The notes beneath the pieces were generated by a model, which had not been told where the DNA came from, searched no databases, and saw only the letters and a list, made by a program, of their open reading frames with translations. Source: Paludibacter sp. (GTDB taxonomy: Bacteria > Bacteroidota > Bacteroidia > Bacteroidales > Paludibacteraceae). From it: a DNA stretch of 45,918 bases. The stretch covers positions 1 to 45,918 of the forward strand of contig JAIFKX010000228.1 of assembly GCA_020049335.1 (NCBI GenBank). Direction: 5' to 3'. Made by a program: the position numbers and the translations under genes. This document shows, one piece after another, positions 8,601 through 17,544 of this stretch (positions are counted from its first letter, which is position 1; the number at the start of each line of letters is the position of its first letter).

Positions 8601-11600
8601 ACATTTACTTTTTGTGTAACTGATGGTCCTGTACCAAATAAATATCCAAATCCATTCAAGGATGATTTCGAAACTAAAATAGTTGGAGTGTTAGCTACAT
8701 AGCCACTCAAAGCCACGGTTTTTATAACAGCTCCTGTCGAAGATAGACTAACATTTTCGGGCCCATAAGCCACTCCTGCTGTTAAGTTTGCTTTCAGGCG
8801 GGCATACATAGTTTTGTTAACACCATTTCCAACACGAGCAACGGTGAATGCCGTTGAAAACCAAGTTACATTATCCGACGAAAGTTCGAAATTGGTAGGA
8901 GGCGTTACAGTTACATCTGCTGAAAGATTTGTTCCTATCAATTGAAACGATTGACTTGCCGAAGCTCCAACCCCCGAATATATAAAACCTGCCAACCATG
9001 AGGTGCTTGTTGTTAAAGTAGCTACAGGACTTACGATGCCTGTTAATACGACAGTTTTGCTTGTGGCATTCGATGAGGTGCCAACAATATTACCTGAATA
9101 AGATCCAACTCCTAAACCTGATTTTAAACGAACATTTATAGTTGTTTCTGCTAATGTTGAACTCGTTGGCGTTAAGGTAAGCGAAGTAACATATTGAGTT
9201 GCTGTTTGGATTGATGTTTTTATTTCATATCCTGTAGGTGCTGCCAACACTACATTTCCTACTAAATTAGTTCCACTTACAGTGAAATTTTTAGTTGGTG
9301 AAGCCGCTCCACCATAAGTTGCTGTAAAGCCTGAGACAGATACTGGATTGGTAGCAGGATTAGTACTTACTATAATTTCGGGTTGGGCAGTTACAGTACC
9401 CGAACAAGAAACAGTAGCATTTGTAGCTCCAGCAGTCGACAAAATTAAATTTTCGGCCGCCACAGCACCAGTATTTAAGCCTGCTTTCATGCGTACATAA
9501 ACCAACTGATTAACAGCACCTCCCGAAGCGGGAACAGTTACAAAAGGTTGAGACGAAAAAGAAGACCCACCAAACAAAGAAACTTCAAAAGAGTTAGAAG
9601 CGCTAACAATGACATTTTCTGTCAGGTTATTTCCAAAAACCTTAAAGCTCTGAATGGCAGAAGGACCTGCTGTGTAAGGATAAGTAAATGAGCTAATGGA
9701 TGTTGGTGTACACATTAAGTAAGGAGTTCCATTTGGAGTAACAACAAGTGTATAATCTTCCACTTCACCATCAAAACTTGTTTCACAGGCAGTTGGAGCA
9801 ACGCTAAATTTTGCTGAAACTCGCATTCGCGTGTTTCCTAATAATGCTGTGCCTGGCACAGTAATCGTAAGTGGACTTAAGGTAGTTGCACCATCGACTA
9901 TATTTGAAGCTGTACCTAAGTTGTAAACTTCACCCACATCTGTAAAATTCCCATTTTGATTCCAATCAATCCATGCAACAGCATGAATTATATAGTTACC
10001 ATCTGTATTCAAATTAACAGAAAGGTTATATGTGTTATTCTTAGATACTAAAGTTGCTAATCCGGTATTGTCATCATAGCCCGATATTTTTGTCGAAGTT
10101 TTATTAATAGTATTAAATTTTACTAAGGTTATGCTTGTTTGCCAAGTGATATTACCACTTGATGCACAATATATGGGCGATGTTACCGAACCGCTGCAAG
10201 ATATATTCAAAGAAGCTGCATTGGTTGAGGACGCAATAATATTTTGAGAATTATAATCACCAACCGATAATCCTGTTTTTAAACGAACATAAATACTTGT
10301 TGTAGCAACTGTTCCGCCAGTTTGATTTAATGTTATAGGAGTAGATTGAAAACCACTGCCCGAAGTTAACGAAAACTCGTAATTTGTGGGAGAAGTTAAA
10401 GTAATATTGTTTGTTAAATTAGTTCCTTCCACAGTAAAACTTTGCTCAGTAGAAGGGCCATTATTGAATAAATAAGAAAATCCAGTTAACGACGATACAG
10501 AGCTTGTAATTGTGGGTAAGTTTACATTTACAGTAGCAGCATTCGATTCGTTTGTAGCAATGTAAGGATTTGGTGATATATTATTTGAGCTACTCAAAAC
10601 AGCATTTCGGTAAATATAAAAAGTACCTCCAGCATTAAAAGGTGCAACAGTAGCATCTGGTGTAAAAGTTGCACCTGTGGCTCCTGCAATATTTGTACGA
10701 GAACCACCAAGTGTTGTGCTGTATGTCCATTGATAGCCCGTACCCGAAAGTGAAACGCCTGTAGGTAAAGTGCCATAAACATCTCCACTTATGGTTGTGC
10801 CTGTAGTTCCGGTACTTATTGTTTGTGTTGTATTAGTTGTTAATGTATTTGATAAAACAGATATTAAATTCTGAAATACAACTCTGTTTTGTCCACCGTT
10901 TTCGTAAAAATCATAAATCAATGGACTTGAACCTGTCAAACTAATAAGTACGCGTGGCTTTGAAGTATATGCCTGATCACTCCAATTATTATAAACTAAA
11001 TTCCCATCTACATATAGCCTACTTCCATCATCTGCACCTAAGTCCACAATGTACAAACCTTTTTTAGTTGAATTCATTCTATAGCGAACCGAGAAAGATT
11101 CGGTATGAATTGAAAGTGAATTAGCGCCAGATGTGAATCCAAAGCAAGTGTTTTGACCTGAAAACGATTGGTCAAATGTCTCTAATTGTGTTGTAGTGCC
11201 ATAATAAGTATTCAAATTAGTACCATCATAAATATGCCCAATCCAAGAATTTGTTGCAGCAGTTGTTTGGTTGGCAACCGAAGCAGAAGGGAAAGTTGCA
11301 GTAACTTGTGTACGAGCAGTTTCGCAGCCACCTGCATTACTAATCGAAACCCAATAACTCGTTGTAGCACTTATTGTTGGTGTTGTGTAAGTATTATCTA
11401 AATTATTAGTACTTGTTTTGAGCAGAGTTCCAGCTGAGGCAGCAGAATACCATTTGTAAACTTCACCCGATACCGCTCCCGAAGCCGACAAAATTGTTCC
11501 AGATGGAGTGCCAATACAAATAAAGTTACCCGTTGTGGTTGGAGCAGAAGGGAAACTGAAAATTGAAAGGTTCGTTCCGTTGTCAGATCCTGTAATGGCT

Positions 11601-12661
11601 GGTGTGCTACTTACAACACGAATTCGATAGCCCGTACCAGTAGTCGTGTTACTGGGTAGAGTTGCCGAAATACTACCTGCGGCTGTTGATGTAAGCGTTC
11701 CAATACTTACTGGCGAAGCAAAACTTCCTGCCGCATTCGATAATTGCGCTGTAAATACATTGACTCCAACAAAAGCTCCTGTTATAGTAAAAGGAACTGA
11801 AACAGAAGCGCCCGCACAAAATGAAGTACCTGTGATGTCAGTGGTTGTAATGGTTGGCGGTGCGTATTTTAAACTTACACCAGTCATCGATGCCAAGGTA
11901 GCACCGCTTAAAGTTACCGTTGAGACATCAGTTAAATTTGTGCCTGGTATGGAACGCTTTCCTATAGCATTTCTAATACCTAAATCATTACTGGTTTGAG
12001 GAAAATTCAAGGTAGCAGTCTGTTCGTTGTTTATATTCCAACTAGTTCCAAAACCTGTAATAGTTTGAATAGTAGTACTTCCTGTCTGCACCGAACTGAT
12101 AACTTTCAATGCTAAATCGTTTGCATTAACTGTCAGTGCAGTACCAAAAGCAACACTCGATGTAGTTCCCGAACCACTATTAAGAACTTTCGAATCTGTT
12201 ATTGGTGAAGTTTGATCTACGTTGTCGTAAACCGATAAAAAAATACTATTCAATGCCGTTGTTCCACCTGTAACAGCGAAAACCAAAGAAGATGAACCAG
12301 CAGTAGATGCAGCATCTAAACCAGCTTCGTTTAAATAATAAAATTGTGTGTGTTGGCGAGTAGTTGATCCTAAATCGCCATTTATAGCAGTGAGGGTTTG
12401 CGTACCATAAGTCAATGTAATTGATCGAGTTGAGGCAGCTCGAGTAGTAGTCGAAACGGCAACTACTAACAACCTATTTGTGTTCGAACCAGTTGGAACA
12501 GTGTAGTTTGCCGTATAATTGGCAGTTCCATTGTAGGCATTTGTCCATGCATTCAGGGTGCTTATCTGAGCTGATAAGTTCGAAAAACTACTTATCAATA
12601 CAAAAAAAAGTATTGAAAAAATTGTTTTAAAAAATGCTTTGAATGTTGATATTTTTATCAT
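5618..12661 (-). CDS. Giant secreted multidomain surface protein, T9SS cargo
   Basis: The 2347-residue protein has an N-terminal signal peptide (hydrophobic segment about 10-30, ending LSAQ). An early adhesin-like half leads to a PA14-like region at about 470-600 (GLYIVDLGADDGSRLYVDG, where the family binds sugar or cell-wall ligands). Five related repeats of about 100-118 residues are centred near 735, 990, 1110, 1225 and 1340 (pattern GFxYxxGxGPSxxQSFxVxG). A GEVED domain (FDGEVEDYTLVV, near 967) sits between the first two. PKD/Ig-like and other beta-rich stretches follow. The last 80 or so residues (YVYDISGRTIG..., VVYIVKR...KVFLK) form a type A T9SS sorting domain, so export across the outer membrane and surface attachment or release are expected. 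Cysteines are few. No catalytic motif is visible; a role in adhesion or carbohydrate binding is inference. Expressed alone from a distant promoter. Confidence 0.85.
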   Translation of the reverse strand: MIKISTFKAFFKTIFSILFFVLISSFSNLSAQISTLNAWTNAYNGTANYTANYTVPTGSNTNRLLVVAVSTTTRAASTRSITLTYGTQTLTAINGDLGSTTRQHTQFYYLNEAGLDAASTAGSSSLVFAVTGGTTALNSIFLSVYDNVDQTSPITDSKVLNSGSGTTSSVAFGTALTVNANDLALKVISSVQTGSTTIQTITGFGTSWNINNEQTATLNFPQTSNDLGIRNAIGKRSIPGTNLTDVSTVTLSGATLASMTGVSLKYAPPTITTTDITGTSFCAGASVSVPFTITGAFVGVNVFTAQLSNAAGSFASPVSIGTLTSTAAGSISATLPSNTTTGTGYRIRVVSSTPAITGSDNGTNLSIFSFPSAPTTTGNFICIGTPSGTILSASGAVSGEVYKWYSAASAGTLLKTSTNNLDNTYTTPTISATTSYWVSISNAGGCETARTQVTATFPSASVANQTTAATNSWIGHIYDGTNLNTYYGTTTQLETFDQSFSGQNTCFGFTSGANSLSIHTESFSVRYRMNSTKKGLYIVDLGADDGSRLYVDGNLVYNNWSDQAYTSKPRVLISLTGSSPLIYDFYENGGQNRVVFQNLISVLSNTLTTNTTQTISTGTTGTTISGDVYGTLPTGVSLSGTGYQWTYSTTLGGSRTNIAGATGATFTPDATVAPFNAGGTFYIYRNAVLSSSNNISPNPYIATNESNAATVNVNLPTITSSVSSLTGFSYLFNNGPSTEQSFTVEGTNLTNNITLTSPTNYEFSLTSGSGFQSTPITLNQTGGTVATTSIYVRLKTGLSVGDYNSQNIIASSTNAASLNISCSGSVTSPIYCASSGNITWQTSITLVKFNTINKTSTKISGYDDNTGLATLVSKNNTYNLSVNLNTDGNYIIHAVAWIDWNQNGNFTDVGEVYNLGTASNIVDGATTLSPLTITVPGTALLGNTRMRVSAKFSVAPTACETSFDGEVEDYTLVVTPNGTPYLMCTPTSISSFTYPYTAGPSAIQSFKVFGNNLTENVIVSASNSFEVSLFGGSSFSSQPFVTVPASGGAVNQLVYVRMKAGLNTGAVAAENLILSTAGATNATVSCSGTVTAQPEIIVSTNPATNPVSVSGFTATYGGAASPTKNFTVSGTNLVGNVVLAAPTGYEIKTSIQTATQYVTSLTLTPTSSTLAETTINVRLKSGLGVGSYSGNIVGTSSNATSKTVVLTGIVSPVATLTTSTSWLAGFIYSGVGASASQSFQLIGTNLSADVTVTPPTNFELSSDNVTWFSTAFTVARVGNGVNKTMYARLKANLTAGVAYGPENVSLSSTGAVIKTVALSGYVANTPTILVSKSSLNGFGYLFGTGPSVTQKVNVSGALLTNDISVAPPANFEILNPSTGLYQTTPITLTRTGTTVDATEVTLRLAAGLTALNFSGNLVASSTGASSKNVALTGKVFASPLISSGGGGTYCLGETIYLTSTGVDVENQFWTGPNSYYSILPNPTITNATTQMSGNYTVTGNVTVGGNLIVNGDFEMGNVGFSSSYAYAAPVASALVPEGLYTVTTFASDVHYNFNSVPDTTVIGTQQMVINGNTTAGAVVWTQSVPVVPGSEYEFTYWLQTVVKGTDPAPSKLQLYVNGDIAGPIYTAIASTGIWTQYLYNTASGTNNILNLELINQTTDANGNDFALDSIVFKQILSATSTQNVQVAPSVTPSVAVTHSPTNVYQNAPVVFTATPVNGGTTPSYKWFVGGVEQLGQTDNTFSYTPTGTGSLTVSCEMTSSIACAQPNPVNGSELINVQTPLVNYWMGGIDTDWGKAGNWTANYVPAAGDNVIYATVSNYGSAAVRNLQLDINRTIGSLINATIRSLIIPPSLTLIVNNIINVTPPVTVPVTKAEDLILIKASDNLPNGSLKYNNPQNNQAYGTVEMYSPASWNKAGGFNNVYQWQFFGIPVSSLPTLPTFYGAYVRELIESDKDTATHWRSLTNTSTIQPFIGYELCQQNPKFYTFKGQLVNSNYNSGQFVKTLDALYPGQHLFANPYTAAMDIKLIEFGDGVEATAYLYSTGTFLAWRNIRDQALQGLGSAPGQYFAVPKNQAGQFGIPRQVPSMGTLMVRIPAAQASTELSYVNFNYSTVTMANTDLQRTKSSSTTDNQTTTTIDIEGENGADRIWIMSHESYTRSFDNGFDGKKLTGNALSPQFYSVESDGNYQINSVDDINNTTLAFQAGQDTEYKMTIKHDESTLAKYTKIYLHDLVENRVIDISLSGTEYVFNASSKTNTKLRFKILSQKTENVESEFNYSKVYTYDNKIFVQNFSNTDGTVYVYDISGRTIGIKPIKANENIQFSAPANVVYIVKRTINSQNELTKVFLK

Positions 12662-12999
12662 TTGAGTGGTATAGTTTGCAAATTGTTTGAAATTAGAATC
12701 TAATTTGTAGTAATTAAGTAATTTGGACGAATAAAATTATGCAACATTATTTTATTCCACTTAATAATATCAAAAATAATTAGTTTTGAACATTAAATAA
12801 ACTTTAATTGTTTTTGAGCAACAAATACCAAACCAATAAAATTATTCTGTTGTTAAACAGTATTTTATGTGTTTGTATTCGGTTAGTTTCTATTTAATTT
12901 TAACGAATGCTATTCGATATTGAATAGATTGCTGATATTTTTTCTGTTTTAAATTTTATTTGACTATTAATCAATAAGTTCAAGTATATATTTGTGCTA
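12662..12999. other. Long AT-rich leader of the giant protein gene
   Basis: About 340 bases between the predicted minus-strand promoter and the ATG at 12661. It is very AT-rich, with no convincing reading frame on either strand and no strong hairpin. It would be transcribed as an unusually long 5' untranslated leader if the promoter at 13000-13030 is the one used. Confidence 0.5.
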
Positions 13000-13030
13000 C
13001 AAAAGTAATACATTTTAAATTTATAACAAA
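13000..13030 (-). promoter_or_regulatory. Bacteroidota-type promoter for the giant surface protein
   Basis: Reading the minus strand, TTTG (13030-13027) is followed after 19 bases by TACTTTTG (13007-13000), which fits the -33/-7 consensus of the phylum's main sigma factor. The expected start of transcription is near 12993. Confidence 0.55.
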
Positions 13031-13180
13031 ATTTTATATCCAATTTCATATACAAAAATTACGAGAAATTGCAGTATTTAATAAAATGAACTTTTTGACG
13101 CAATTAAGCAACTAACTTATTTTAATACAAGGTATTAAGATCTGATTAGAAAAACAAGTTAAAATTGAATGAAACATTCC

Positions 13181-13210
13181 TTGCAATTATTAGTTTTTTG
13201 CTTATCTTTG
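13181..13210 (+). promoter_or_regulatory. Promoter of tRNA-Lys
   Basis: TTG at 13181-13183, a 19-base spacer and TATCTTTG at 13203-13210 fit the Bacteroidota consensus exactly. Transcription would start about 3-7 bases before the tRNA. The 150 bases upstream of it hold no gene or other clear signal. Confidence 0.8.
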
Positions 13211-13223
13211 CAACCTCAAAAAT

Positions 13224-13296
13224 GACTTAGTAGCTCAGTTGGTAGAGCAACAGACTCTTAATCTGTGGGTCGTGGGTTCGACCCCCACCTGGGTCA
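13224..13296 (+). tRNA. tRNA-Lys (anticodon CTT)
   Basis: The 73-base cloverleaf is complete. The acceptor stem pairs GACTTAG with CTGGGTC (discriminator A73); the D arm is GCTCAGTTGGTAGAGC; the anticodon stem ACAGA/TCTGT encloses loop CTCTTAA with anticodon CTT; the T arm is GTGGG-TTCGACC-CCCAC. The 3' CCA is not encoded. It reads AAG codons. It is a single-gene unit with its own promoter and terminator. Confidence 0.97.
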
Positions 13297-13301
13297 CAAA
13301 T

Positions 13302-13347
13302 AAAAAAGCATAATTACTTAATTAATAAGTTATTATGCTTTTTTTAT
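13302..13347. terminator. Bidirectional terminator between tRNA-Lys and the beta-barrel gene
   Basis: AAAAAAGCATAA and TTATGCTTTTTT pair around a loop that has further pairing (ACTTA/TAAGT). The A-run and T-run on the two sides allow termination of the tRNA from the left and of the convergent gene at 13413-16226 from the right. Confidence 0.8.
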
Positions 13348-13412
13348 ATGACTGTTTGCATAAAAAATGCTTCCTAATCAGAACAAATATGTTGTGTATT
13401 TCGCCATTTTTC

Positions 13413-16226
13413 TCAAAATCCTCTTCCACCACCATTTCCATCACCACGTCGGGGGTGGTCTCCGCCGTCGGGACGTCCATACATGCCGGGCATGCGCTGT
13501 GAATCACCTCCTTTGCTATCGCCAAACTTATTGAGCTTATAACTGAAACTAACTATAAAAAAGGATGTTAGGGTATTGAATTTGCTGTACGAAATGTAGT
13601 TGTCGCCAATTATTTGACGTATATTGAGTTTTTGTTGCAATATATCGTTCCACTTCAATGCCACAACCCCTTTGCCTTTAAATAGCGTTTTGTCGATAGC
13701 CGCATTCCAAATTGTTTCGTCCAAATCGAAATTACTGTATCCTTTGCGCGTGGTATAATTTATATCCGAACTGATATTTATACTGTATGGCAAATGCAAA
13801 ACCAAATTTCCACTTCCTGTCCAGTCGTAGGTGGTAGATGGGGTAGGGTTGAGGTTGTTAATTGTGTTTGAGTATTTAATTCCGCCTTTTACACCCAATT
13901 CAATTGCATCGTGGGTAAATGTTAGTGATAATTGTTCTTCAGCGTTAACTCTTCCAGTTTCGCTTAAAGCTCCTAATGGTAAATTTTCAACATCAATTAT
14001 GGTATTATTGTCGCGATCTGTATAGCCATAACGCATATTGTAACCGCCCGAAGTGCTAGTATTAAAATGTAGTCGCTTGGCAATAATAGGTGTGTTAAAC
14101 ATAATATTACCGTTGAAATTATAGGGCTTGTCTTTTGCATTTACCGTTTGACTGTACTGTTTGTTCGTAGTGTCGTAAATGCTATTAGTTACCAAGGCAT
14201 CTTTGGTAATAGAACCACTAAACCATGCATTAAATGATGAAAATTTCTTTTCGTTAAAAGTACTATACATAAATCGTAAGTTTTGATAAAACGAAGGTTT
14301 GAGGTCTGGATTCCCCACTGTTTCATTCATCAAATTTGAATTGTTTAAAACTGGCTGCATTTGCGAAATACTTGGTTGGTCGGTATTTCCACGATAATCG
14401 ATGCGTAGAAATTGTTTTTTACCAAAATTATATTGAAAACGACCATTCGGAGCATAATTGACAACTTCATTTTCATAAGGGCGAACAACGCCATTGTCGT
14501 AAGTGCGGTAGCTATATGTTTGCGAAGGTTCGCCTTTAAATCCCAAGGTCAGGTTGTAATTCTTTTCGGCATACCGATAATTGAGTTCGAGTGTTTCGCT
14601 GTAAAAATTGTTTTTAAAATTGTTGCTGTATGTGCTATCCCTATCGGTATAATTACCTTCAATATCTTTGTTATATTGCGATTTTTCTGATGTATTTACA
14701 GTAGAACGAACTGAAATTGACGTTTCGAGCATGTTTTTTACGTTCCAAAGTGGCTCAACAAACGAAACCCGCAAACTAACATTGTATCTATCTGAAACAT
14801 TTTCGGTAAATTGATTTACTTTTGTCGGTATAGTAGATGTTGCAATGTTCCTATTTGAAATGTTATAACTATCACTGTTGCTGTTCGAAAAAGAAGTGTT
14901 GATATTAGTTGTAAAAGACCTACCTTTTTTAATAGCCGATTTTTTACTGTAAATTAAATTTAAACCACCTGAAATTTTATCAGAAGTTCCTGTATTTTCA
15001 GTAGTACCTGAACTGCGTTTTATACTGTCGGTATAGTATGCGTAATCGCGATTGCTAAAGGTTGTGGAGTTCGAAAAATCCATTGTTGGTTGAATAACCA
15101 ACGTACGTAAAGTGTCAATTTTCCACTCTGCCTCTAAGCGCATATTCGCTGTATATTGATCATTACCTGACGTTTGGTAAGTGGTGTCGTTCGATATTGA
15201 TTCTAATAAATAGCTTTGTTTGTTGGTATTTGTTTCGCTATAATTATTGGAATGATTAAAACCGGCATCGCCACCAATTTTAAACTTATCATTTACAATG
15301 GTATTGTTATTTACGCCAACGTTTTGCGTGGCAGTAATGCCGCCCGAAGGACTGCCACTGCCAAACCGCCCCCTACTACTACGACTTGTGTTAATATTGT
15401 TGCCACCTCCAGTAATGGCCGTTTGCGATTCGCCGCTCATAATGTTTAAAAACATATTGCCATCATAGCGCAATTCGCTATTGGTATCGAAACCAACGCC
15501 GCCATTGAAATTACCAAACATTCCTTTTTTCCGGTTTGGTTTTAATGTTAAGTTTATAATTCGTTCCGTATCCCCATCTTCGAAGCCTGTGAGCAGCGCC
15601 ATATCCGATTTTTGTTCTAATACCTGAATTTTTTCAATCATCTCGGCGGGTAGGTTTTTGGTCGTCATTTCCATGTCTTCGCCAAAAAACTTTTTACCAT
15701 CAACGCGAATTTTTTTCACCTCCTGACCATTAACGGTAATTTTTCCTTCTGACGAAATTTCCACACCGGGCAAACGTTTCAATAAATCTTCGACAACGGC
15801 ATTTTCTTGCGTTTTAAAGGCTGTTGCATTGTATTCGAGCGTGTCGCCCTTCACAACCATTTGAGCAGCAGTGCCTTTCACTTCTACTTCTTTGAGTAGT
15901 TTTACATTTTCGGAAATTAAAATTGATTTTAGAATAATATCCTTTTTATCCATTGTAATATTCCGCATGTAGTCGGTATAGCCTACCGAACTAATTTTCA
16001 GAACATAATTTCCAGATTTTATTTTTGAAAGGATAAAATCGCCTTTCATGCTGGTTTGAGCACCTTGTACAAGTGTTGAATCGGGTAATCGCAACAATCG
16101 AACTGTTGCCATTTCGATGGCAGAATTGTTTTTTGAGTCGAATACGGTAGATTGAATGGAATGTTGAGAAAGAAGTGTGAGTGTGAAAAATAAGTTGACG
16201 ATAGCAAAAAGATACTTTTTGTGCAT
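13413..16226 (-). CDS. Outer-membrane beta-barrel protein, TonB-dependent-receptor-like
   Basis: The 937-residue protein starts with a signal peptide (KKYLFAIVNLFFTLTLLSQ). Next comes a carboxypeptidase-regulatory-like beta-sandwich (about 22-105: GDFILSKIKSGNYVLKISSVGY), then a plug-like region (DLLKRLPGVEISSEGKITVNG, IRVDGKKFFGEDMEM, IEKIQVLEQKSD). The remainder is a long barrel rich in Asn, Ser and Tyr that ends in antiparallel strands. This is the layout of the OMP_b-brl_3 type in Bacteroidota. No TonB box is obvious. The barrel is followed by about 30 residues rich in Gly, Asp and Arg (GGDHPRRGDGNGGGRGF), which is atypical because barrels usually end at an aromatic residue of the last strand. 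No SusD-type partner is adjacent, so the ligand cannot be guessed. Confidence 0.85.
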   Translation of the reverse strand: MHKKYLFAIVNLFFTLTLLSQHSIQSTVFDSKNNSAIEMATVRLLRLPDSTLVQGAQTSMKGDFILSKIKSGNYVLKISSVGYTDYMRNITMDKKDIILKSILISENVKLLKEVEVKGTAAQMVVKGDTLEYNATAFKTQENAVVEDLLKRLPGVEISSEGKITVNGQEVKKIRVDGKKFFGEDMEMTTKNLPAEMIEKIQVLEQKSDMALLTGFEDGDTERIINLTLKPNRKKGMFGNFNGGVGFDTNSELRYDGNMFLNIMSGESQTAITGGGNNINTSRSSRGRFGSGSPSGGITATQNVGVNNNTIVNDKFKIGGDAGFNHSNNYSETNTNKQSYLLESISNDTTYQTSGNDQYTANMRLEAEWKIDTLRTLVIQPTMDFSNSTTFSNRDYAYYTDSIKRSSGTTENTGTSDKISGGLNLIYSKKSAIKKGRSFTTNINTSFSNSNSDSYNISNRNIATSTIPTKVNQFTENVSDRYNVSLRVSFVEPLWNVKNMLETSISVRSTVNTSEKSQYNKDIEGNYTDRDSTYSNNFKNNFYSETLELNYRYAEKNYNLTLGFKGEPSQTYSYRTYDNGVVRPYENEVVNYAPNGRFQYNFGKKQFLRIDYRGNTDQPSISQMQPVLNNSNLMNETVGNPDLKPSFYQNLRFMYSTFNEKKFSSFNAWFSGSITKDALVTNSIYDTTNKQYSQTVNAKDKPYNFNGNIMFNTPIIAKRLHFNTSTSGGYNMRYGYTDRDNNTIIDVENLPLGALSETGRVNAEEQLSLTFTHDAIELGVKGGIKYSNTINNLNPTPSTTYDWTGSGNLVLHLPYSINISSDINYTTRKGYSNFDLDETIWNAAIDKTLFKGKGVVALKWNDILQQKLNIRQIIGDNYISYSKFNTLTSFFIVSFSYKLNKFGDSKGGDSQRMPGMYGRPDGGDHPRRGDGNGGGRGF

Positions 16227-16316
16227 AAGATTTTTAGCTGAATTGGTTTTATTTTTATTGTTGCAAAATACAAAAAAGTTTTGACTGAAATGTTTGCCTA
16301 AAGTTTAATGTTAAAC

Positions 16317-16358
16317 AAAAAAATGCTCTGATTATTTTAAAATCAAAGCATTTTTTTT
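16317..16358 (-). terminator. Terminator of grpE-dnaJ
   Basis: AATGCTCTGATT (from about 16322) and AATCAAAGCATT form a 12-base stem with one mismatch, flanked by A- and T-runs. It begins 22 bases past the dnaJ stop in the direction of transcription. Confidence 0.7.
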
Positions 16359-16380
16359 AAATCAATATTCAAAAAAATAT

Positions 16381-17541
16381 TTATTCAAACATATTTCGTA
16401 CTCTTGAAAAGAAATCACGCGAAGCACTATTGCTTGGTTTTACATTCGGCGATTGACCTAATTTTTCGATAACCGCTTTTTCGTCGCGATTCAAATTTTC
16501 AGGAATGTAAACACCAATATTAATTAGCAAATCGCCTGTTCCGTAGCGATTTACACTCGGTAAACCTTTTCCTCGCAAGCGTAATACTTTACCGGGTTGT
16601 GTGCCTGGATTTATAGTTACTTTTACTTTTCCATCCACGGTTGGAACTTCAATTGAACCGCCAATAATAGCGGTTGGCAATGTAAGTAAAAGATTGTATA
16701 TCAAATCATTTTCGTCACGAATCAATTCTGGATGTGCTTCCTCTTCAATCAATACTAATAGGTCGCCATTCACACCACCACGTCGAGCCGCATTTCCTTT
16801 ACCGCTCATCGAAAGTTGCATACCTTCCATTACGCCAGCAGGGATATTGATGTTAATTACCTCATCCTCACGAACTATTCCTTCGCCATTACAGTAAGTA
16901 CATTTATCTTTAATAATTTTCCCTTCGCCGTTGCAGGTAGGGCATTCCGAAGCAGTTTGCATTTGACCAAGAATGGTTTGTTGCACGCGAGTAACACGTC
17001 CTGAACCATGACAAGTGGTACAAGTAGTTGATTCTGACCCGTGTGCAGCGCCTGTACTATTGCAATGCGAACACATTACAAATTTCTTAACTTTAATTTT
17101 TTTCTCAACACCAGTAGCAATTTCGGCAAGATTGAGTTTTACTTTTACGCGCAAATCGGAGCCTCGTCGCATGCGCTGACCGTTTCCACCACGCTGCCCA
17201 CCAAAGCCACTAAAACCTCCACCACCAAAATGACCTCCAAATACATCGCCAAAGTGCGAAAAAATGTCGTCCATAGTCATGCCACCACCATTGTAACCGC
17301 CACCACCTGACGCTCCACCCACGCCTGCATGTCCAAACTGATCGTAGCGTTGACGCTTTTGAGCGTCGCTCAATATTTCATAAGCCTCAGCAGCTTCTTT
17401 GAAATTTTCCTCAGCTTGTTTGTTGCCAGGGTTCTTATCGGGGTGAAACTCAATCGCCTTTTTGCGATAAGCTTTTTTTATTTCGTCGGCAGTAGCTGTC
17501 TTCGATACTCCTAATATCTCGTAAAAATCTCTTTTTGTCAT
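16381..17541 (-). CDS. dnaJ: Chaperone protein DnaJ
   Basis: This 386-residue type I J-protein, the cochaperone that delivers clients to DnaK and stimulates its ATPase, has all parts in order. The J domain carries HPD at residues 33-35. A Gly/Phe-rich linker follows (about 70-130, very glycine-rich, with GGGGYNGGG). The zinc domain has four CxxCxGxG-type motifs ([32 protein letters not shown]), then the C-terminal substrate-binding domains with [10 protein letters not shown] and LRLRGKGLP. The first zinc motif has Ser-Thr-Gly spacing, as is common. It follows grpE after 3 bases, so the pair is an operon. No CIRCE element is visible upstream. Confidence 0.97.
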   Translation of the reverse strand: MTKRDFYEILGVSKTATADEIKKAYRKKAIEFHPDKNPGNKQAEENFKEAAEAYEILSDAQKRQRYDQFGHAGVGGASGGGGYNGGGMTMDDIFSHFGDVFGGHFGGGGFSGFGGQRGGNGQRMRRGSDLRVKVKLNLAEIATGVEKKIKVKKFVMCSHCNSTGAAHGSESTTCTTCHGSGRVTRVQQTILGQMQTASECPTCNGEGKIIKDKCTYCNGEGIVREDEVININIPAGVMEGMQLSMSGKGNAARRGGVNGDLLVLIEEEAHPELIRDENDLIYNLLLTLPTAIIGGSIEVPTVDGKVKVTINPGTQPGKVLRLRGKGLPSVNRYGTGDLLINIGVYIPENLNRDEKAVIEKLGQSPNVKPSNSASRDFFSRVRNMFE

Positions 17542-17544
17542 TAT

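Noticed and set aside
13224-13296. tRNA-Lys as an integration site with an attached mobile element
   Set aside because: No integrase gene and no second copy of the tRNA 3' end is visible in the flanking sequence.
16046-16273. 75-codon frame overlapping the start of the beta-barrel gene on the same strand
   Set aside because: Out of frame with the signal peptide of the barrel protein and without a recognisable motif.
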